Below, piece after piece: positions 1 to 13,409 of a DNA stretch of 64,000 bases. The stretch comes from Tanytarsus gracilentus. Its lineage: Eukaryota; Arthropoda; Insecta; Diptera; Chironomidae. Under the pieces are notes generated by a model that was given only the letters and a program-made list of their open reading frames with translations, was not told where the DNA came from and ran no database searches. Within the stretch, counting starts at the first letter, position 1. Every line of letters starts with the position of its first letter. Made by a program: the position numbers and the translations under genes. The stretch is from assembly GCA_038502055.1 (NCBI GenBank), contig JAXRKN010000014.1:297011-361010 (forward strand), in the 5' to 3' direction.

Positions 1-3000
1 GGTCCGTGGGTAATGATGATGAATCTCAGGCGATGCGTTGCGAAGTCATTTTTCAAAGATTTATGAAAAATGATGTGAAAAATTGCGTTCGGAGTGATGT
101 GGAGGCAATTTTGAGTGGGGAAATATTGTGGAGGCGGTTTGAGAAAATTACCAGAATGGAAAATGAGAGAAATGAGAAGGAAAATTCGAGGGTTGGTGGA
201 AAATTTTAAGGTTTGAGGTTAAAAGTGAAAATTTCAAGCTAAATTGTTGGAAAAAAATTTAAAAATTATGGAAAAATTTTAAACTTGAAAATTTCTAAAT
301 TAAAAAATAAAAACAAATTTAAAAATTATGAAAAACTAATTAAATTTGTGAAAATTTAAATTAAAAAAGAAAATTAAAGTTTTAAAAAATCAAATAAAAA
401 AATTATTTAAAATTTAAAAATTCAAAATTTACTCAATAAATTTTCCTCAATTTTCTTCTCTCAATTTTTCATCTTTAAAAGCCTTTTTCATCCTCTCGAT
501 CACAATTCTAAGTTTAAATATTAATTTTTCATCTCTCCACTGACTTTTGAATTGTTTGACGTCCAACAACTTTTTTTATTTCAATAATTTTCGCCACTTC
601 AACAATTGAAAAAGTGAAGAGAGAAAAGTTTAAGCGGCTTTCGAATTGTAAAAAAAAATTACCATTGGCAACATAAAACCGCAGTTGTGCTTACACACGA
701 GTTGCGAGTTCGACCTTGCCGAGATTTTCATACACAAAAAAAAGGTGGAGAAAAAATCCACATGCGATGCTTTCGATTTCTTTTGTCGGCAAATGCGAAA
801 ATAAACAAAAAATTGTTTACAAACTTTTTTACCTCTGTTTGAATGTTAGCTGAGAAAAATCAAGATTTCACTCGACAAAATTTTCATAAACTTCAATTTT
901 TTGTTATCTCAAAGCTTTTTGCAGAAAAAAACATCAAAAGCTGCAGATTGAAAAATCAACAAGAAAAATTTTCTTTTGGTATCAAATTTCTGTTGTCACT
1001 CTTGGAGACAAAACGAGATCGAGATGAAAGAAAAGCTGAAGATAAAAAGAGGAAAGAAAAAGCTTCGAGAAAAATTTATTGAAAAGAGGAAAAAGTTTGT
1101 GGAAATTTTGAGTTTAGGGATTTGAAAAATTAAATAAAATAAAATTAAAAAATTTTGATCTTAAGAATTAAAAAAAATTAAATAAAAATAAACCTAAAAA
1201 AATTTGATTTTAAGGATTAAAAAAATAAATTTAATAAATTTAGAAAAATTTAAAATTTTAATAAAAATTCAAGAATTTTTTTTGTATTTTTTAATTTTGA
1301 AATTTCTTCTAAAAATAATCCATAAATCTGATAAAAATCACTTTATCTTAAAATTATGTCAACAAACCTAAAAAAACATTTCCATAAAAATCCTCAAAAG
1401 CAAAAAAATGTGTCCATTAATTTTCTGCCTCTGACTCAATTAACGACAAATAAAAACTCATAAAAAATCGTCACACAAGACGCCGAGAGATTTTTAATAA
1501 ATAAATTTGTATTTGTGCGTTAATCTCTCGCGTTTTTTTATTGCCTTTAAGCTCCACTTATATGGATGAAGTGAGTTCTCTTTTATGACGCTGGCTAATC
1601 AATTTGGGAATTGGATTTGATGAAGAAAAAAATTGAAGTTTGATAAAAAATTTTTTTTGAGTTTTAAGGTGGAAAAAATGATTAGGGAAAAATGATAAAT
1701 TCGAGGTTGAGAATTGAGTGCAAAATTGAGGTTGTGGAGAAAGTCAGGTACGCAAAAAAAATTGAGTGTAAAATGTTTAATTTTAATTTTAATATTTTTA
1801 AGAAAATTTTTTCTATTATATAATTTTAGATTTTTTTAATTTATTTTTTTTATATAATTTTTGAATAAAAAATTTTTAAATTTAAATTTTCTTCATAAAA
1901 TTTGAACGTAGTTTTGCATAAAAATTTTTTTTATTTTATCTTAATATTTAAAAATTAAGATAAAAGATTTCCTTATTTCCCAACTTTCTTCTGTGTTAAA
2001 AGATGTGTTTTTCGCAAATAAAAATCGAGCGGTTAAAAAATATTTCAAATAAATGTGTTTTCCGAAGCAGGCATGTGGTGTTTTTTTTTAAAGTCATTTT
2101 TTGGTTTATGCAAAACTACGTTCATTTCATCACCAACCAAAATTAATTTTTATAATTCCTCAAAATTTCACTTTGACATCTTTCAAATCCTCTTTTCTCT
2201 AATTATTTCAATTAAGTTTTCTTTTCACAATTCCACAACCTCTAATCTTCTGCAATCAATTAACATCATCAAGTACTAATTGAACAAAATCTCTTTCTCA
2301 ATCAATTTTTTTTAATCGATGCATTTTAATTGTCGTCAATCGTTTCGCTCATGGAGGATCAAAGTCTGCGAGTGAACAACTTTTCTTATCAATTTCTTGG
2401 TAATTTATTAAAAAATGTTTTGACAGCGAAAAAAAATGAGAAATCATCACTTGAGTCATCGCATGATGTGCTGAGTGTTTGTTTGGCGATTTGAAGAAGT
2501 GAAAATGTAAACAAAGAAATTTGAAGAAAAATGGAAATTTTAAATTTAAATTAAATTTATTATTCAACACCTCAAAGGAGGATGACCAGATGATTTTTGC
2601 AAATACACAAAAAAATCATTAAAAATTTCTAGTCACTGAACTTTTTCCTCTTCACTTCATTCGTGTTTATTTTCATGTTCAAACTTCAAAAAATCTTCAT
2701 TCAACACTTTTTGTACATCAGTGAATTTTTTCACATCGCGCGAAAAAAAAGTCTTGTAAAATTTCTTTGCTCAGCTCTATTTCATTTCGAGCTCATTAAG
2801 TGTGACTTAAACAACTCAATTAGTGGACAACTTTTTCTCACGAATATTTTTGCATAGATTCAAAAGACAAATGACCATAATTGGAGTGCGATGGTTAGAG
2901 GATTTTTTAGAGAAATATTTAATGCAAAAAAAAGTGAAAGGAAGTTTGAAAAAAAATTATAGGAAATTTGAGAAGAATTTTTAAAGTCAGGCAAGCGAAA

Positions 3001-6000
3001 ATCCTTGAGATGTTATAAAAAATTGTCGTTGAAAAAAAATAAATAATTTTTATTTTGCAATTATGAAAAAATTGTCCTTTTTTTATGAAAAAGAATGAAA
3101 AAAATTTGTTAGATTTTTTATAAATTTGATAAAATAATTTTTAAGATTTTTCAATGTAAAAAAATAAATTTTCATTAATTTAAAAAATTGAATAAATTGA
3201 ATTTTCAAAAATATTAAAGTTTAATCTTTAAAAATATAAAAATTCAATTTTTAAAAATATAAAAATTAAATTTTCAAAAAATATAAAAATTCAATTTTTA
3301 AAAATATAAAAAATTATTAAACCATCCATAAAAAATTCACAAAGAAAAAAATCAAAATTTCAACAATTTATTAAAAACCACAAAAATTAATCTGCAAAAT
3401 CTCACTTTCAATTTCATTTTTCATAAATCATCACGTGACCTCCCAAAATGCGTCTTTTATAAAAATTCGGCACAATTATCGCCACATTTGAGTCCAATAA
3501 TTTTCAAGGCGAAATAAATTCGCGAAATATTCAAATGTTTACTCATTTAATCTCCTCTCAATATTCATCTCAATTTCCTCGACAAGAAACACGACATTGA
3601 TCGCGATTTTTGTATTTGTAGACCATCAAGTGCTGTAGATTCTCAATGACAAACACTTTTGGTGATTGTGTGAAGAAAAATGATTGAATGACAGTAAGGA
3701 AAGATTTTTGATGAGTTTTAAAAAATTTAAATTTTACAAAAAAGTTTCAGTGACCTTAATTTTTTCAACCCTCATAATTAAATGTCTAACGTTCATTGCT
3801 CTTTGAGTGTTTGCCTACTTTTCATCTTCAACCTAAACACAGAATTTCTAGAACATCAATTTGCCTCACAATAAGCTCCTTTTTCTGTTGTTTAGCTGAC
3901 AATTAGTCTTTGTGATGCTGTAAAGCTCTTTTAATGTCACAATATGGAATTATTGTAGGTTGTTGGTTGTGCAGTCGAGAAGAATGAAAAATTAGTGACC
4001 GACTTAGAATTCATGTGACACAAAATGTTTAAATTAATTCAATTTATTAACGAAAAAATTTCCATATAATTAACGACATTTTTCTCGCCGTCTCCACTTC
4101 ACCTCCAACTCAATAATTCAATATAAATTTCAAATTGGTTAAAAAGATGTTGTCTAGTCGCTCATTAAAATATATACCGCAAATATCTTGCTGTTGTCTG
4201 CCATTTGTGGGTGTCAAAATGAGATTTTTTTGCGCCGCTGCTTTTAGTTTCCTTGTTTGAAGTGAAAACGGTGAATTTATTTAATAGAAAAATATTTTAA
4301 TCGAGAAGAAGGTTGAGAAATTGTTTATGGTGGAATCGAAGAATAAATTGAGGACTTTTCATTTAAAATTAAAAAAATTTTTAGGGTAAATTTACCAAAG
4401 TTCGATCACATTTTGAGTTCGTTAAATTTTTTGTTTCTTTTAAATTATTTTTAACGAGACAAATTTTTCATAATGTTTAAACAATTTTTAAATTATTAAA
4501 TTTTTAAAAGCTTTTTAATTTCAAACTTTTAAATTTTCAAACAATTTTTTTATGTTCAAATTTTTCAATCACAAAAATTTAAAAATTGCCTTTAAATAAT
4601 TTTTTTAATTTTTAAAAATTTAAATCAAAATTTTAAGCAATTTTTGGTTAATTTAGAAAAATTTCACTAAAAATTTCATTGAATTTAAATTTTAAGATTT
4701 TTAATTTTCATCTTAGAAAAAAATCAATAATAAATTTTCCAATTTTGTAAATTTTTTATTTCTTGTCACTGCCCAAATTTGTCGGCTTATCTCTAAAAAT
4801 AATTTTTGTGTATTTTTTCTCGCCTTCAGCCGAAAAAAGTGTCATATTAAAAATTTATTAGACCTAAGCTGTAATATTATGATTAGAGATCACCATCAGT
4901 GGCGATCATAATTCACGATTTAAATTGAAAATTGCGTGATTTTTATTGAGAGCTCGAAGGTGGAAAAATTGGTTTTGACTTGTGGATTATGGTAAAAAAT
5001 TTGATTAATGGACTTTGTGACATTTCTGCTTTGGTTTTTAAATCAATAAAAAAATATCACACAAAAAAATCACTGCTTGAATTCGAAACCGCAATCGTCG
5101 ACTTTCCTCTCAATTAACCGCACAATTTTCACTCTGCTTTGAAAAAAAAGTTATCACATCTCAATTTCCGATCGATTTTTTTCTCTTTTCACTTCCTCTT
5201 CATCTCATTTTCTATTCATGCTCGATGTTTTTAATGACAGCAACACATGTCACTCGAGTCAATCTGTTCGTAAAACACTTTTTAAAAAAACCAAACACAT
5301 CAGTGTCATGCGAGTGTTTTTCTGTTTATTTGTAATTGAGATGAATTTTTATGTAATCGAGAGTGCGATCAACATCGATGGCATTTAATTAGATTTGTAT
5401 CGCGATGTTAAATCTCTGCGATGATGGTTGGTGAAACGGTTGAGCTTAGTAATTTGATATTGAGTTGTTGAAGTTGGTTGGAGGTGAGTGAAGTGGTGGC
5501 ATGGAAAAATAATTTAATATTTTTGATTTAATTTGAAATTTTTAATTGAGAAATTTAAACATTAAAAAAAATTTCTCCTCTTAATTGCAATTGAGAAGTT
5601 TGAAAAATAAAATTGTCCTGGATTTTTACGAATTTTTCTGGATTTTTAAAATTTCTTTGGATTCATAATTTTTTTGACATTTTAAAATTGCTTGTTTTTT
5701 TTAATAAAAACAAAAAAAATTAAATTTTTAAATAATTTTTTTTTTTCTTTTTTTTTTAAAATTTTTCTTTGGTTTTCTTAAATTTTAATGTGGTAGTAAC
5801 CTAAAACTAATTATTCTTTCCTTTTATTTTTTTACTTTTCATTCTTTTTTCTTTTTCTTTTAGTCTTTAATGCCATATCTCAGAGGTGTATTTATGGTTG
5901 GGCTATTTTTTTTTTTTTCCCTCCGAAGTCCCTGAGTAGCCATTTTTTTTATTCTTCTGGTTGTTGACTTTTGTTGAATTGATATTTTTGGATGTCCATC

Positions 6001-6288
6001 ACTTTTTTAGAATTCCATCAGCCCTGCCACTAATCCATTTTTCAAAATTAAAAAAAACACTTCTTAACTCTATTCTGGATCTTCTTGTGATTTTTGAGGA
6101 TTTTTTTAATAAAAACAAAAAAAATTAAATTTTTTAAGACTCAATTTTTATTTTTGGTTAACTCGTCATTCATAGGAATTTTTCTTGATATTTAGAATGT
6201 CCATCATGGTCGGCCAGGAGTGCCACTAATTCATTTTAGAATATTTATAATATTATTTTTTTTTTTTTAAGGTTTTTTATTGAAATCT
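1..6288. other. Non-coding stretch, probably caskin intron or upstream DNA
   Basis: No convincing gene is seen here. The few ORFs of 60-80 codons have no recognisable domain, and several overlap low-complexity A/T runs. Some patches are less AT-rich (about 660-800, 3420-3660, 5040-5470) and could be regulatory, but nothing specific can be named. Between about 5,980 and 6,230 two loosely similar blocks share a GATATTT...ATGTCCATCA...GCCACTAAT core, possibly a decayed duplication. The first caskin exon found begins at a splice acceptor at 9,844, so this stretch may belong to a very long intron. Confidence 0.5.
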
Positions 6289-6513
6289 TCACCAGTCAAT
6301 TCCAGATCTAAAAATTTTCCTGCATCGACCTTCGATAAATTCTTGACCATCTCTACACTTATTTTCCGCTATTAAAATGTGACCTAAACGTTGCCAAATT
6401 GTTGTCTCGATAGGTTTGCTTGTTGTTGTTGCTGGACAAAGGTTTAAACCTTGAATTGGTTTGGAAATTGTTAGAAAAATAATTAAAAGAGTTATTAAAT
6501 ATTTTTTAGTCAT
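6289..6513 (-). CDS. Small secreted cysteine-containing peptide (hypothetical)
   Basis: A single-exon ORF of 74 residues. Residues 1-22 look like a classical signal peptide: Lys-Lys after Met, a Leu/Ile-rich core, and a small residue before the likely cleavage site at Gly22. The mature part has four cysteines. It ends in a C-x2-G-x2-F-I-x2-R-C-R-x-I-F pattern (CRDGQEFIEGRCRKIF), which resembles the cysteine pair of small secreted insect peptides such as the secapin-like group. It lies antisense inside the presumed long caskin intron. A nested secreted-peptide gene is plausible, but the ORF is short and the family match rests on one motif, so function is unassigned. Confidence 0.5.
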   Translation of the reverse strand: MTKKYLITLLIIFLTISKPIQGLNLCPATTTSKPIETTIWQRLGHILIAENKCRDGQEFIEGRCRKIFRSGIDW

Positions 6514-9500
6514 TCTTTCTCTTTATTTCTAACACTTTAAGTTGATAAAAGTGAACTGAAAGAATAAAATTAATTTACTTAGTTTTATATAAATTTTTTC
6601 TTTAACTTTGATACATCAGCAAAAAAATTTAGGAACGTGTCAAAAAATAAAAACATTTCAAGTTTAATTTTTTTATGTCAGCAAAAACAATTTTCTCTAA
6701 TGCATTTTTATGATGATAAGAATTAGAAGTGAGTCACTTTGAAAAATACAACAAAATTTCATAAATTTAAAATTTTAGAGAATTATAAAAAATTATATAA
6801 TTTATTTGAAATTTTTATGATTTTTTATAAATTAAAAATTTGAGAAAATAAATTGTTAAATTTTTAAAATAATATAATTTATTTTCAAAATTTTTATGAT
6901 TTTTTTATAAATTAAAAATTTGAAAAATAAATTTTTAAATCACCTTGCATTTAATTTCAAATCTCAAGATCTTGATGGCAAATTTCGATATTTTTCCTTC
7001 CTCCATTAAAACGCCAGTTTGTGGGTGTTAATAGAGCTTGTAAGCTTGAACCGCGCGTGGTTTCACTAGAACATCTTTTAAGGCACGAAAAAAATTTATA
7101 AACGCTTCAAGTTGCGATGAATTATGATTTTGAGGTGAGAAAATGCCAAATGAGACTTTAACTGAAAAATTGATGCTTAAATCATCTCGTGATGCTACTC
7201 GAGTGGGAAGATGAACATTTGATGATTTTTTTCTGATGCTCGATGTGCGTGACATTGAAAAGAATCTTTGCTGATGATGATGAGAATTTTTGTGAATGGT
7301 TTTGAAATTGATGCAAGTGAAAAATTGTCTTGAAATAAATTCCCTAGTCTCACTTTAATAAATTCTTACATCACAAACCGTGCGCCGACATCTGATGCAT
7401 TTACCATTCACGCTAGACTGCATAATCGAGTCGCATACATTCATTATGATACTTTAGAGTCGCCTTATTAGCCTTCTCCGTAATTACAAAATTATAGTCT
7501 CGCGAAAAAAAAGTGCGCGATCTTAATAAAAGTCACAATCTTTTTTTTTTCTTCTAAGAAGCCAGCGCCAGTCGGCTGCAAAGTGAAATCAACGCGAATC
7601 CGGTTTTGTCAATTTATTTCAATTTACGCAACATGTGAAGAGAAAATAATTAAAAAGAAGACAATTGAAAGATGTAAAGTGATGAGAGAGTTCAATTGGA
7701 GTTTAGAGGAATGAATAAAAATTTAAATTTTTTAAAAAAAAAATTTACTTTTAAAAAAGCTTCAAAAGTTTTGCTTATTTTCACCAATCTCAAATCTCTT
7801 CACTCAATCCTCGAAAACATTTCAATAACACTATCATTACAACTCACCTTTCAGTCCCTCCACCCACTCAACTCTTAATCCCTTAACGACCTTCCAATTG
7901 ACGCCATAAAACTCATTCTCGTCAACACTTTCATCGCAAATCCAAAATGATACAAAAAATCCGGCTTAATGATGCAATCAAATCTCCTCTCTTTCCTAGA
8001 AATTCTCGTTCGTTGTAAAAAAATTCCCACTCGAGTGCTCTTCAGCTATTTCAATTTGCATGGCAAAACATTTCCTTTCACGCATTCCGATGGTCTTCTT
8101 TTTTTGCTGTTTTTTATAGTTTTTGCGTCGAAGAAGAAGTGATAAAATGCAATCAGTGGGATGAGGGACAAATTGAAGTGGTTTCGAGTGGGGTGACTTT
8201 AAAATTGTATAAATAATTTTTGAAATTTTAAAATCTAGAAATTTGCTTAAATTAAATTTTGAGTTAAAAAATTTAAATTGAGTCGAAATTACAAAATTTT
8301 AATGAAATTTGCAATCAAAAATCTTGAAAAAAATATCAGATGGTCACCCTACGAAAAGTGTTGATGATGTTCATTACCGCAATGAGCTTCTGTGTTAAAC
8401 TTTAATGCACAGTTTAAAAAATCTTTTAATTTAACTTAAATTCTCGACACATTTGCTTGCATCATCACAGAAGCTGTAAAATCTTTTATTAATCTCGCAA
8501 TGCGTTTCGAAAAAATAACACAGAAAAAAATCTTCGCAGCATCGAAGCAGATGATTCTCTTTGTTGTTCTATGAATTATAGCTCGCGTTGTTTACTTTAG
8601 AGTTGGTTCATTGTGAGTTGTTGAGATACGATGTGACTTTTGTGGATGGTGCGGTTGCAAGGAAGAATTTATTGAGTTATCGATTGAGGAAGCTAAAATT
8701 GTGGGTTAGTGGTTGAAACTTTGTCGATATTAAAATTCGATTTTGACCTCGAAAATCTCGCAACATCTCAATTCTCTATAAAAAACTCATCCATCATCAT
8801 CACAATAAAAAAATCATCCACGCAATTTCACAACTCTATCGAAAAAAAAGAAATCTTGATTTTCTTATTGTTGCACAAGAGACTGTGACAAGCGGCATGA
8901 AACGCATCGAATTACAAATTGCCACTTAAACTTCTAATTTTAGAGACTTGAAACATTTTTTTCTTTTCATTCATAAAGTTTGAGTTGGTTATGCGGAGCA
9001 GATGGACTGTGGAGCAGTTTCGAGCATGAAAAAACATTGTAGAGAGTTTTATGATTGAATTAAATGATGGTAAATTGAGTTTAGATTCTTGAGGAAGCAG
9101 AATTGAATTTAGTTGCATTGGGAGTTCATAAAATGAATTGTGAAAAAGTTGAAATTTCTAAAATTATCTTCCATCTGCTTAAATTTCCATCACTTTTTAC
9201 GATCCATAAACGCTCCGCAATTCCTCATAATTTTCTGCGCATTCAAAGTTCGTAATTTTATCTTCGCAACTCCATTTGAAATACAATTCTTTTTTGTGCT
9301 ATTCATCTCGGTCTCAATAGACTGACTTTGAAGTGTTTGCCAGTGTGCATTCCTGTGCATATTGTTGTAGAATTGTATTTTTGCTGTGTGAGGTAATTTA
9401 AAACATTTGTTGATGGGAAAGGGAAGGATGTCGTTGACTTATTAGGTGAAAAGGATTTGAGATAGTCTCGATGAGGATTAAAGTAAGATTTGAATATATC

Positions 9501-9844
9501 ATAAATAATTTTGACTTGCTTAATAAAAAATAAAAATATTTCAACAGGTTATGGGACCCAGAAAGACTTTTTAAAAATTTAATTTTTTTGTTACTTAATA
9601 ATTTAAAAAATTAGCTTTTGTAAATATCTCAAATATCAATTTTAACTTCCAACTCCAACCCATTTAAACTCAACAATCCGCACGTGCCGAAACAACAACA
9701 AATCTCCATCATATATTTTTAGAATCATTTCTTCAACATAAATCCACAGCATCTGGCACATAAACATTTACATGTGCTTGAAATGCATTTTTATGATGTA
9801 AACAAATTTTTCTTTAATTTTCCCTTTTGTCTTTCTCATTCCAG
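6514..9844. other. Non-coding stretch ending at the caskin splice acceptor
   Basis: No gene could be supported. The region is A/T-rich with scattered less AT-rich patches (about 7,370-7,640 and 8,360-8,760) that might be enhancers or untranslated exons. A 75-codon minus-strand ORF at 7,028-7,255 has no recognisable features and was not called. The stretch ends in a strong pyrimidine-rich acceptor (tttgtctttctcattccag) at 9,844. Confidence 0.5.
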
Positions 9845-12321
9845 TCAATCCCAATGCGATAATGTCGTCACGTCAAAATAAATCGATTCCGCAGCCGAAG
9901 AAGGTCGCACCACCCTCAGTGCCCGACATGTATCGCTACGCAAATAGTCCTCAATCGCCGTCATCACAAAAAGATGACGATGGTGGTTTTAAGCGTCACT
10001 TGATGGAACCTCTCTCGCCATCATGCCTCACAGTGTCTTATCAACGTCGCTCGGCCGATACGATCTCTCACAAGGCTGCAATCTATTATCATCAGCAATA
10101 TGGCATACAGGAAGATCAGGGCATTGATTTGACACAATCGCCCGGTCGTGATTCGCCTGGATCATCGTCTGGCTCTGCGGGCAGTGGCTCACGACATTCA
10201 ACCGTTTCTCTCGATAGCGGACGATCGTCGAGTTATCTCACAGGCTCAGTTGATCGAATGAGCACACAATCCGAACACGATATCATTGTCAATTGGCTGT
10301 TGATGCTGAATTGCGATGATTTTTTGCCATATGGTGCAAACTTTAGTACGGCGGGCTACGATCTCGGAACAATTGCGCGAATGACGCCGGAAGATCTCAC
10401 CGCAATTGGCATCACAAACCCGCATCATAGGGAGGTCATAAAGGCTCACATTGAGGAGCTTCAAGTCAATGATTCTCTTCCACATTATGTGCCGGTAATT
10501 TTATTAATTTAATTCCGACTTTTTAATAGCTTATTAAATACATTTTTTATTAGGGTTCCCTCGAGGAATGGCTTCGCCTTCTTCGTCTCGAAGAGTACTT
10601 AATTCCCCTTCAAAAGGAAGGCTTTCAAACGGTCCGCGATACGACAAAGCTCAACGAGGAAGATCTCGAGGACATTGGCATCGTAAAATTGGGTCATCAG
10701 AAGAAAATTCTGCTGGCAATTAAGCGTGTCAAAGACATCATTAGCGGTAAAGTTGTAGTGCCTTGTGTCAACTTTTGCTGTCAACCGCAGCCATCGATTG
10801 CCATCGGACCGATCTATGCACCGGCTCAGGTACGTGTGAGAAGATTAAAAGATTAACTTAATTCATAAAATATTTTAATTTTAGCATCAAGAAGAGCAGT
10901 TCACGCACTTAACCAATAAGACAAATTATTATGATCCTCGGATGCTTCAAGAGCACCATCAAATGCCATATAATCAAGTAGTAGTACCACAGCAACAAGT
11001 TCAAGTTCATTATCCGATGACGCATCCCATGGTGAGTTTCAATTCTGACTTGTTGAAAAAAGTTCAATCATAACTTTAATTTTGTTTTAGCAAACCTGGC
11101 GACGAAGCTACGACGACGGTGACATAACGCCCACGAATGAGATAATGGAAGCGAAGAACGAGACAGCTTCAGGCGGTGGAACACTCCCACGTCAGCAGAG
11201 GCAGGGAAAGCGCGCTGTCACTCCAGTTAAATTCGATTTGCCGCCCAAGCAACCGCTCTTCAACACCGACTACAACGCTGAAGCTCTCAAGCAAATGTCA
11301 ATGTATTACAGTACACCGTCGACATCGAATGTGGCGACGACGGAGCTTTGTCAGAAAGTTGAAAAGTGCTACATCGATGGCTCGAGTGTTCACTATCGAC
11401 CGCAGTATGTTTCAGCTAATTATCAACAGATGATTTATCATCAGCAAATGATGCAGCAGCAGCCGGCTTTTGGGAAATTGTATGCTGGACAAACGCATCA
11501 GACACAGGCGGAAGTGCATGTGGAAGTTCATCCGCAGGTTGAAGTTTGTATGGTGAGTGGATTGAGAGGGATTGAAAAAAATTGGGTGTCAGGTGGTAAC
11601 TCCAGCAGTGAAATGAGTCCATGAATTTTTTGTATTGAGTTAATAAAATTTTAAAATAACTAAAATAAAGTCGAGTTCAAACTCCACAAGAATTAAAGTC
11701 CACAAAAATAATTTTATGAAAAAATAAGTCCACAACAATAATTTTATATTAAAAAAAAGTCCATAAATTAATAAATTAACTCAAATTGCTTAAAATATTT
11801 AATGTGACAACTCCACTGGAAATTAAGTCCACAAATTTAAAAAAAAATACAAAATTTAATAAATTTCTCTTAACAATTTTAAAAAACCGTGGACTTATTT
11901 TTTTCTGGACTTACAATCTGACACCCTAAAAAAATCTCAAAAATAATTTTTAAATCATCTAAAATTGCATAAATTTAATTTTTAGTCAAATTCCTCCATC
12001 GACTCGATCGATCAAATTCCATTCGCGAACGACAACGCTGGCACGATAAAGCAGCGCGCTCTCAATCGTCACGACTTGCCACAATCAGCCTCATCATCAT
12101 CAACATCCTCCTCAAACTCCTCCGCATCAACCGCCATTCCACTGTGCAGCACTGGTGGTGTTCGAGTCATCTCGCCGGCAACCACCGAATGCGACACAAA
12201 TCTCGACGACCCCGAGGACACAGATGCGGTCTTCAATGACATCAACATCATGCTCAACAAGTTAAATGGCGAAATTGACATCATGATTGAACATGGAGCG
12301 AATGGAGATGAAGGAAATTAA
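9845..12321 (+). CDS. ckn: Caskin, C-terminal exons with tandem SAM domains (5' partial)
   Basis: Caskin is a neuronal scaffold protein with N-terminal ankyrin repeats, an SH3 domain and two SAM domains that polymerise. Only the C-terminal part is visible. Exons: 9845-10494, 10554-10829, 10885-11031, 11091-11552 and 11986-12321, all with GT-AG borders. SAM1 is encoded at about 10,273-10,470 (start EHDIIVNWLLMLNCDDFLPY). SAM2 is at 10,554-10,742 (GSLEEWLRLLRLEEYLIPLQ, ending in the LGHQKKILLAIKR signature). The rest is low-complexity Ser/Gln/Thr, with QIPFANDNAGTIKQR near the C-terminus. The frame is open from the acceptor at 9,844 through an internal ATG at 9,862. The first exon shown is therefore probably internal, and the ankyrin/SH3 exons lie outside the window. 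The exon 4-5 intron carries a repeat-like insertion. Confidence 0.85.
11582..11929. repeat. MITE-like element with ~45-bp imperfect terminal inverted repeats in a caskin intron
   Basis: The left end begins GGGTGTCAGGTGGTAACTCC. The right end, read on the minus strand, begins GGGTGTCAGATTGTAAGTCC. The match continues imperfectly for about 45 bp, including ATrAGTCCA. The interior carries several AAGTCCACAA-type repeats spaced by A/T filler. The element lies wholly inside the last caskin intron. No clear target-site duplication was identified, so the class is open. Confidence 0.5.
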
Positions 12322-13284
12322 ACTGAACAAGAATAAAAAAATTAATTGGTCGAATTTTTAAAATGTGAAAATACCAAAAAAAAATTCAAGCTCCAAAATT
12401 TTTTGAATGAGAAACTGCATAAATACGAGATGATAAAAGACTGAGTCAAAAATTGATTTGCAAAAATTTCTGTTGAAAGAAATGAAAGAATGAAAATTGA
12501 AGAATTTAGAAAGAAAAATTTGACTTTTGTGTCTAAAATTTTAAATATTTGAATTAAGTTGAGAATGTGTTTAGAAATGATAAAGGGCGGATGACTTTGG
12601 TGGTTGAGAAAATTTAAAAAATTTAAGTACGTTGAAAAATAATTTTTAAATATTCACCAGAGTTTTCCTCCCCTTCCTTAGTGGTCCCTGCTACCTGACA
12701 GCTATCTACGAAAAATTGATTTTAAACAACCCAAAATGTTCCAATTCAACGAATCAAATACGAAAAACCCGCAACAGACTTAATTTAGTGAAAGTTTAAT
12801 TTTAACTTAACATTTTTAAGTTTTAAAATTTCACTTTTAAACACCAGAAAACTGGTCACCAGTTAAAATATAACGAAAAACTCTCAAAAAGCATTTAAAG
12901 TGAAAAAATTCTTCTCAAACTGCATTTTTTTCTACCGCCGTCAGAAAAATCTCAATCAAATAGTATTTTTACGATGATTCCAAGTAAAACAATTAGTGGA
13001 AACTGTTAATTAAAATATTTCATCACAAAAAAGTTCACAGACAAAATTAATTGAATTTTTGCCATTCCAATGTGAGAAAAAAATACCAAAAAAATGTCAT
13101 TGAAGTGAAGATGAAGAATGTTCATTTGTGGGTGGAGTGAGATGGTAAATTTTGAGTGAAAAATAAAGGAAAATAATTATTTAAAATTCAAATAAAAAGG
13201 AAAAAAATCAACTTAATATTTCAATTTTTTTAGAAATTTTAGTGAAAATTAATCGGAAATTAATTGAATTTATCCAAGGACATT
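12322..13284. other. Caskin 3' flank without a gene
   Basis: A/T-rich sequence after the caskin stop codon, probably including its 3' untranslated region. No other gene is seen. Confidence 0.45.
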
Positions 13285-13409
13285 CAGAGATGGGCAATTA
13301 CATTGTAATCGAGTAAAAATTACATTATAAAAATTAAAAATAATTAATTCATGTAATTTCTTAAAATTAAATTACACTAAATGTAATTTTTTGTAATTGC
13401 CCATCTGTG
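13285..13409. mobile_element. hAT-type MITE, degraded copy
   Basis: The left end is CAGAGATGGGCAATTACA. The right end on the opposite strand reads CACAGATGGGCAATTACAAA, giving near-palindromic termini around an A/T-rich core without coding capacity. CAGAGATGGGCAA resembles hAT-superfamily termini. The flanking 8-mers no longer match, consistent with an old insertion. A second copy with intact target-site duplications lies about 1 kb downstream. Confidence 0.6.

Noticed and set aside
6..209. A 67-codon ORF at the window edge, considered as an upstream caskin exon
   Set aside because: No ankyrin or SH3 features and no clear splice sites.
660..740. A possible tRNA-like GAGTTCGACC segment
   Set aside because: No acceptor stem or anticodon arm could be folded by eye.
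7028..7255. A 75-codon minus-strand ORF in the caskin upstream region
   Set aside because: No signal peptide, domain or splice context supports it.
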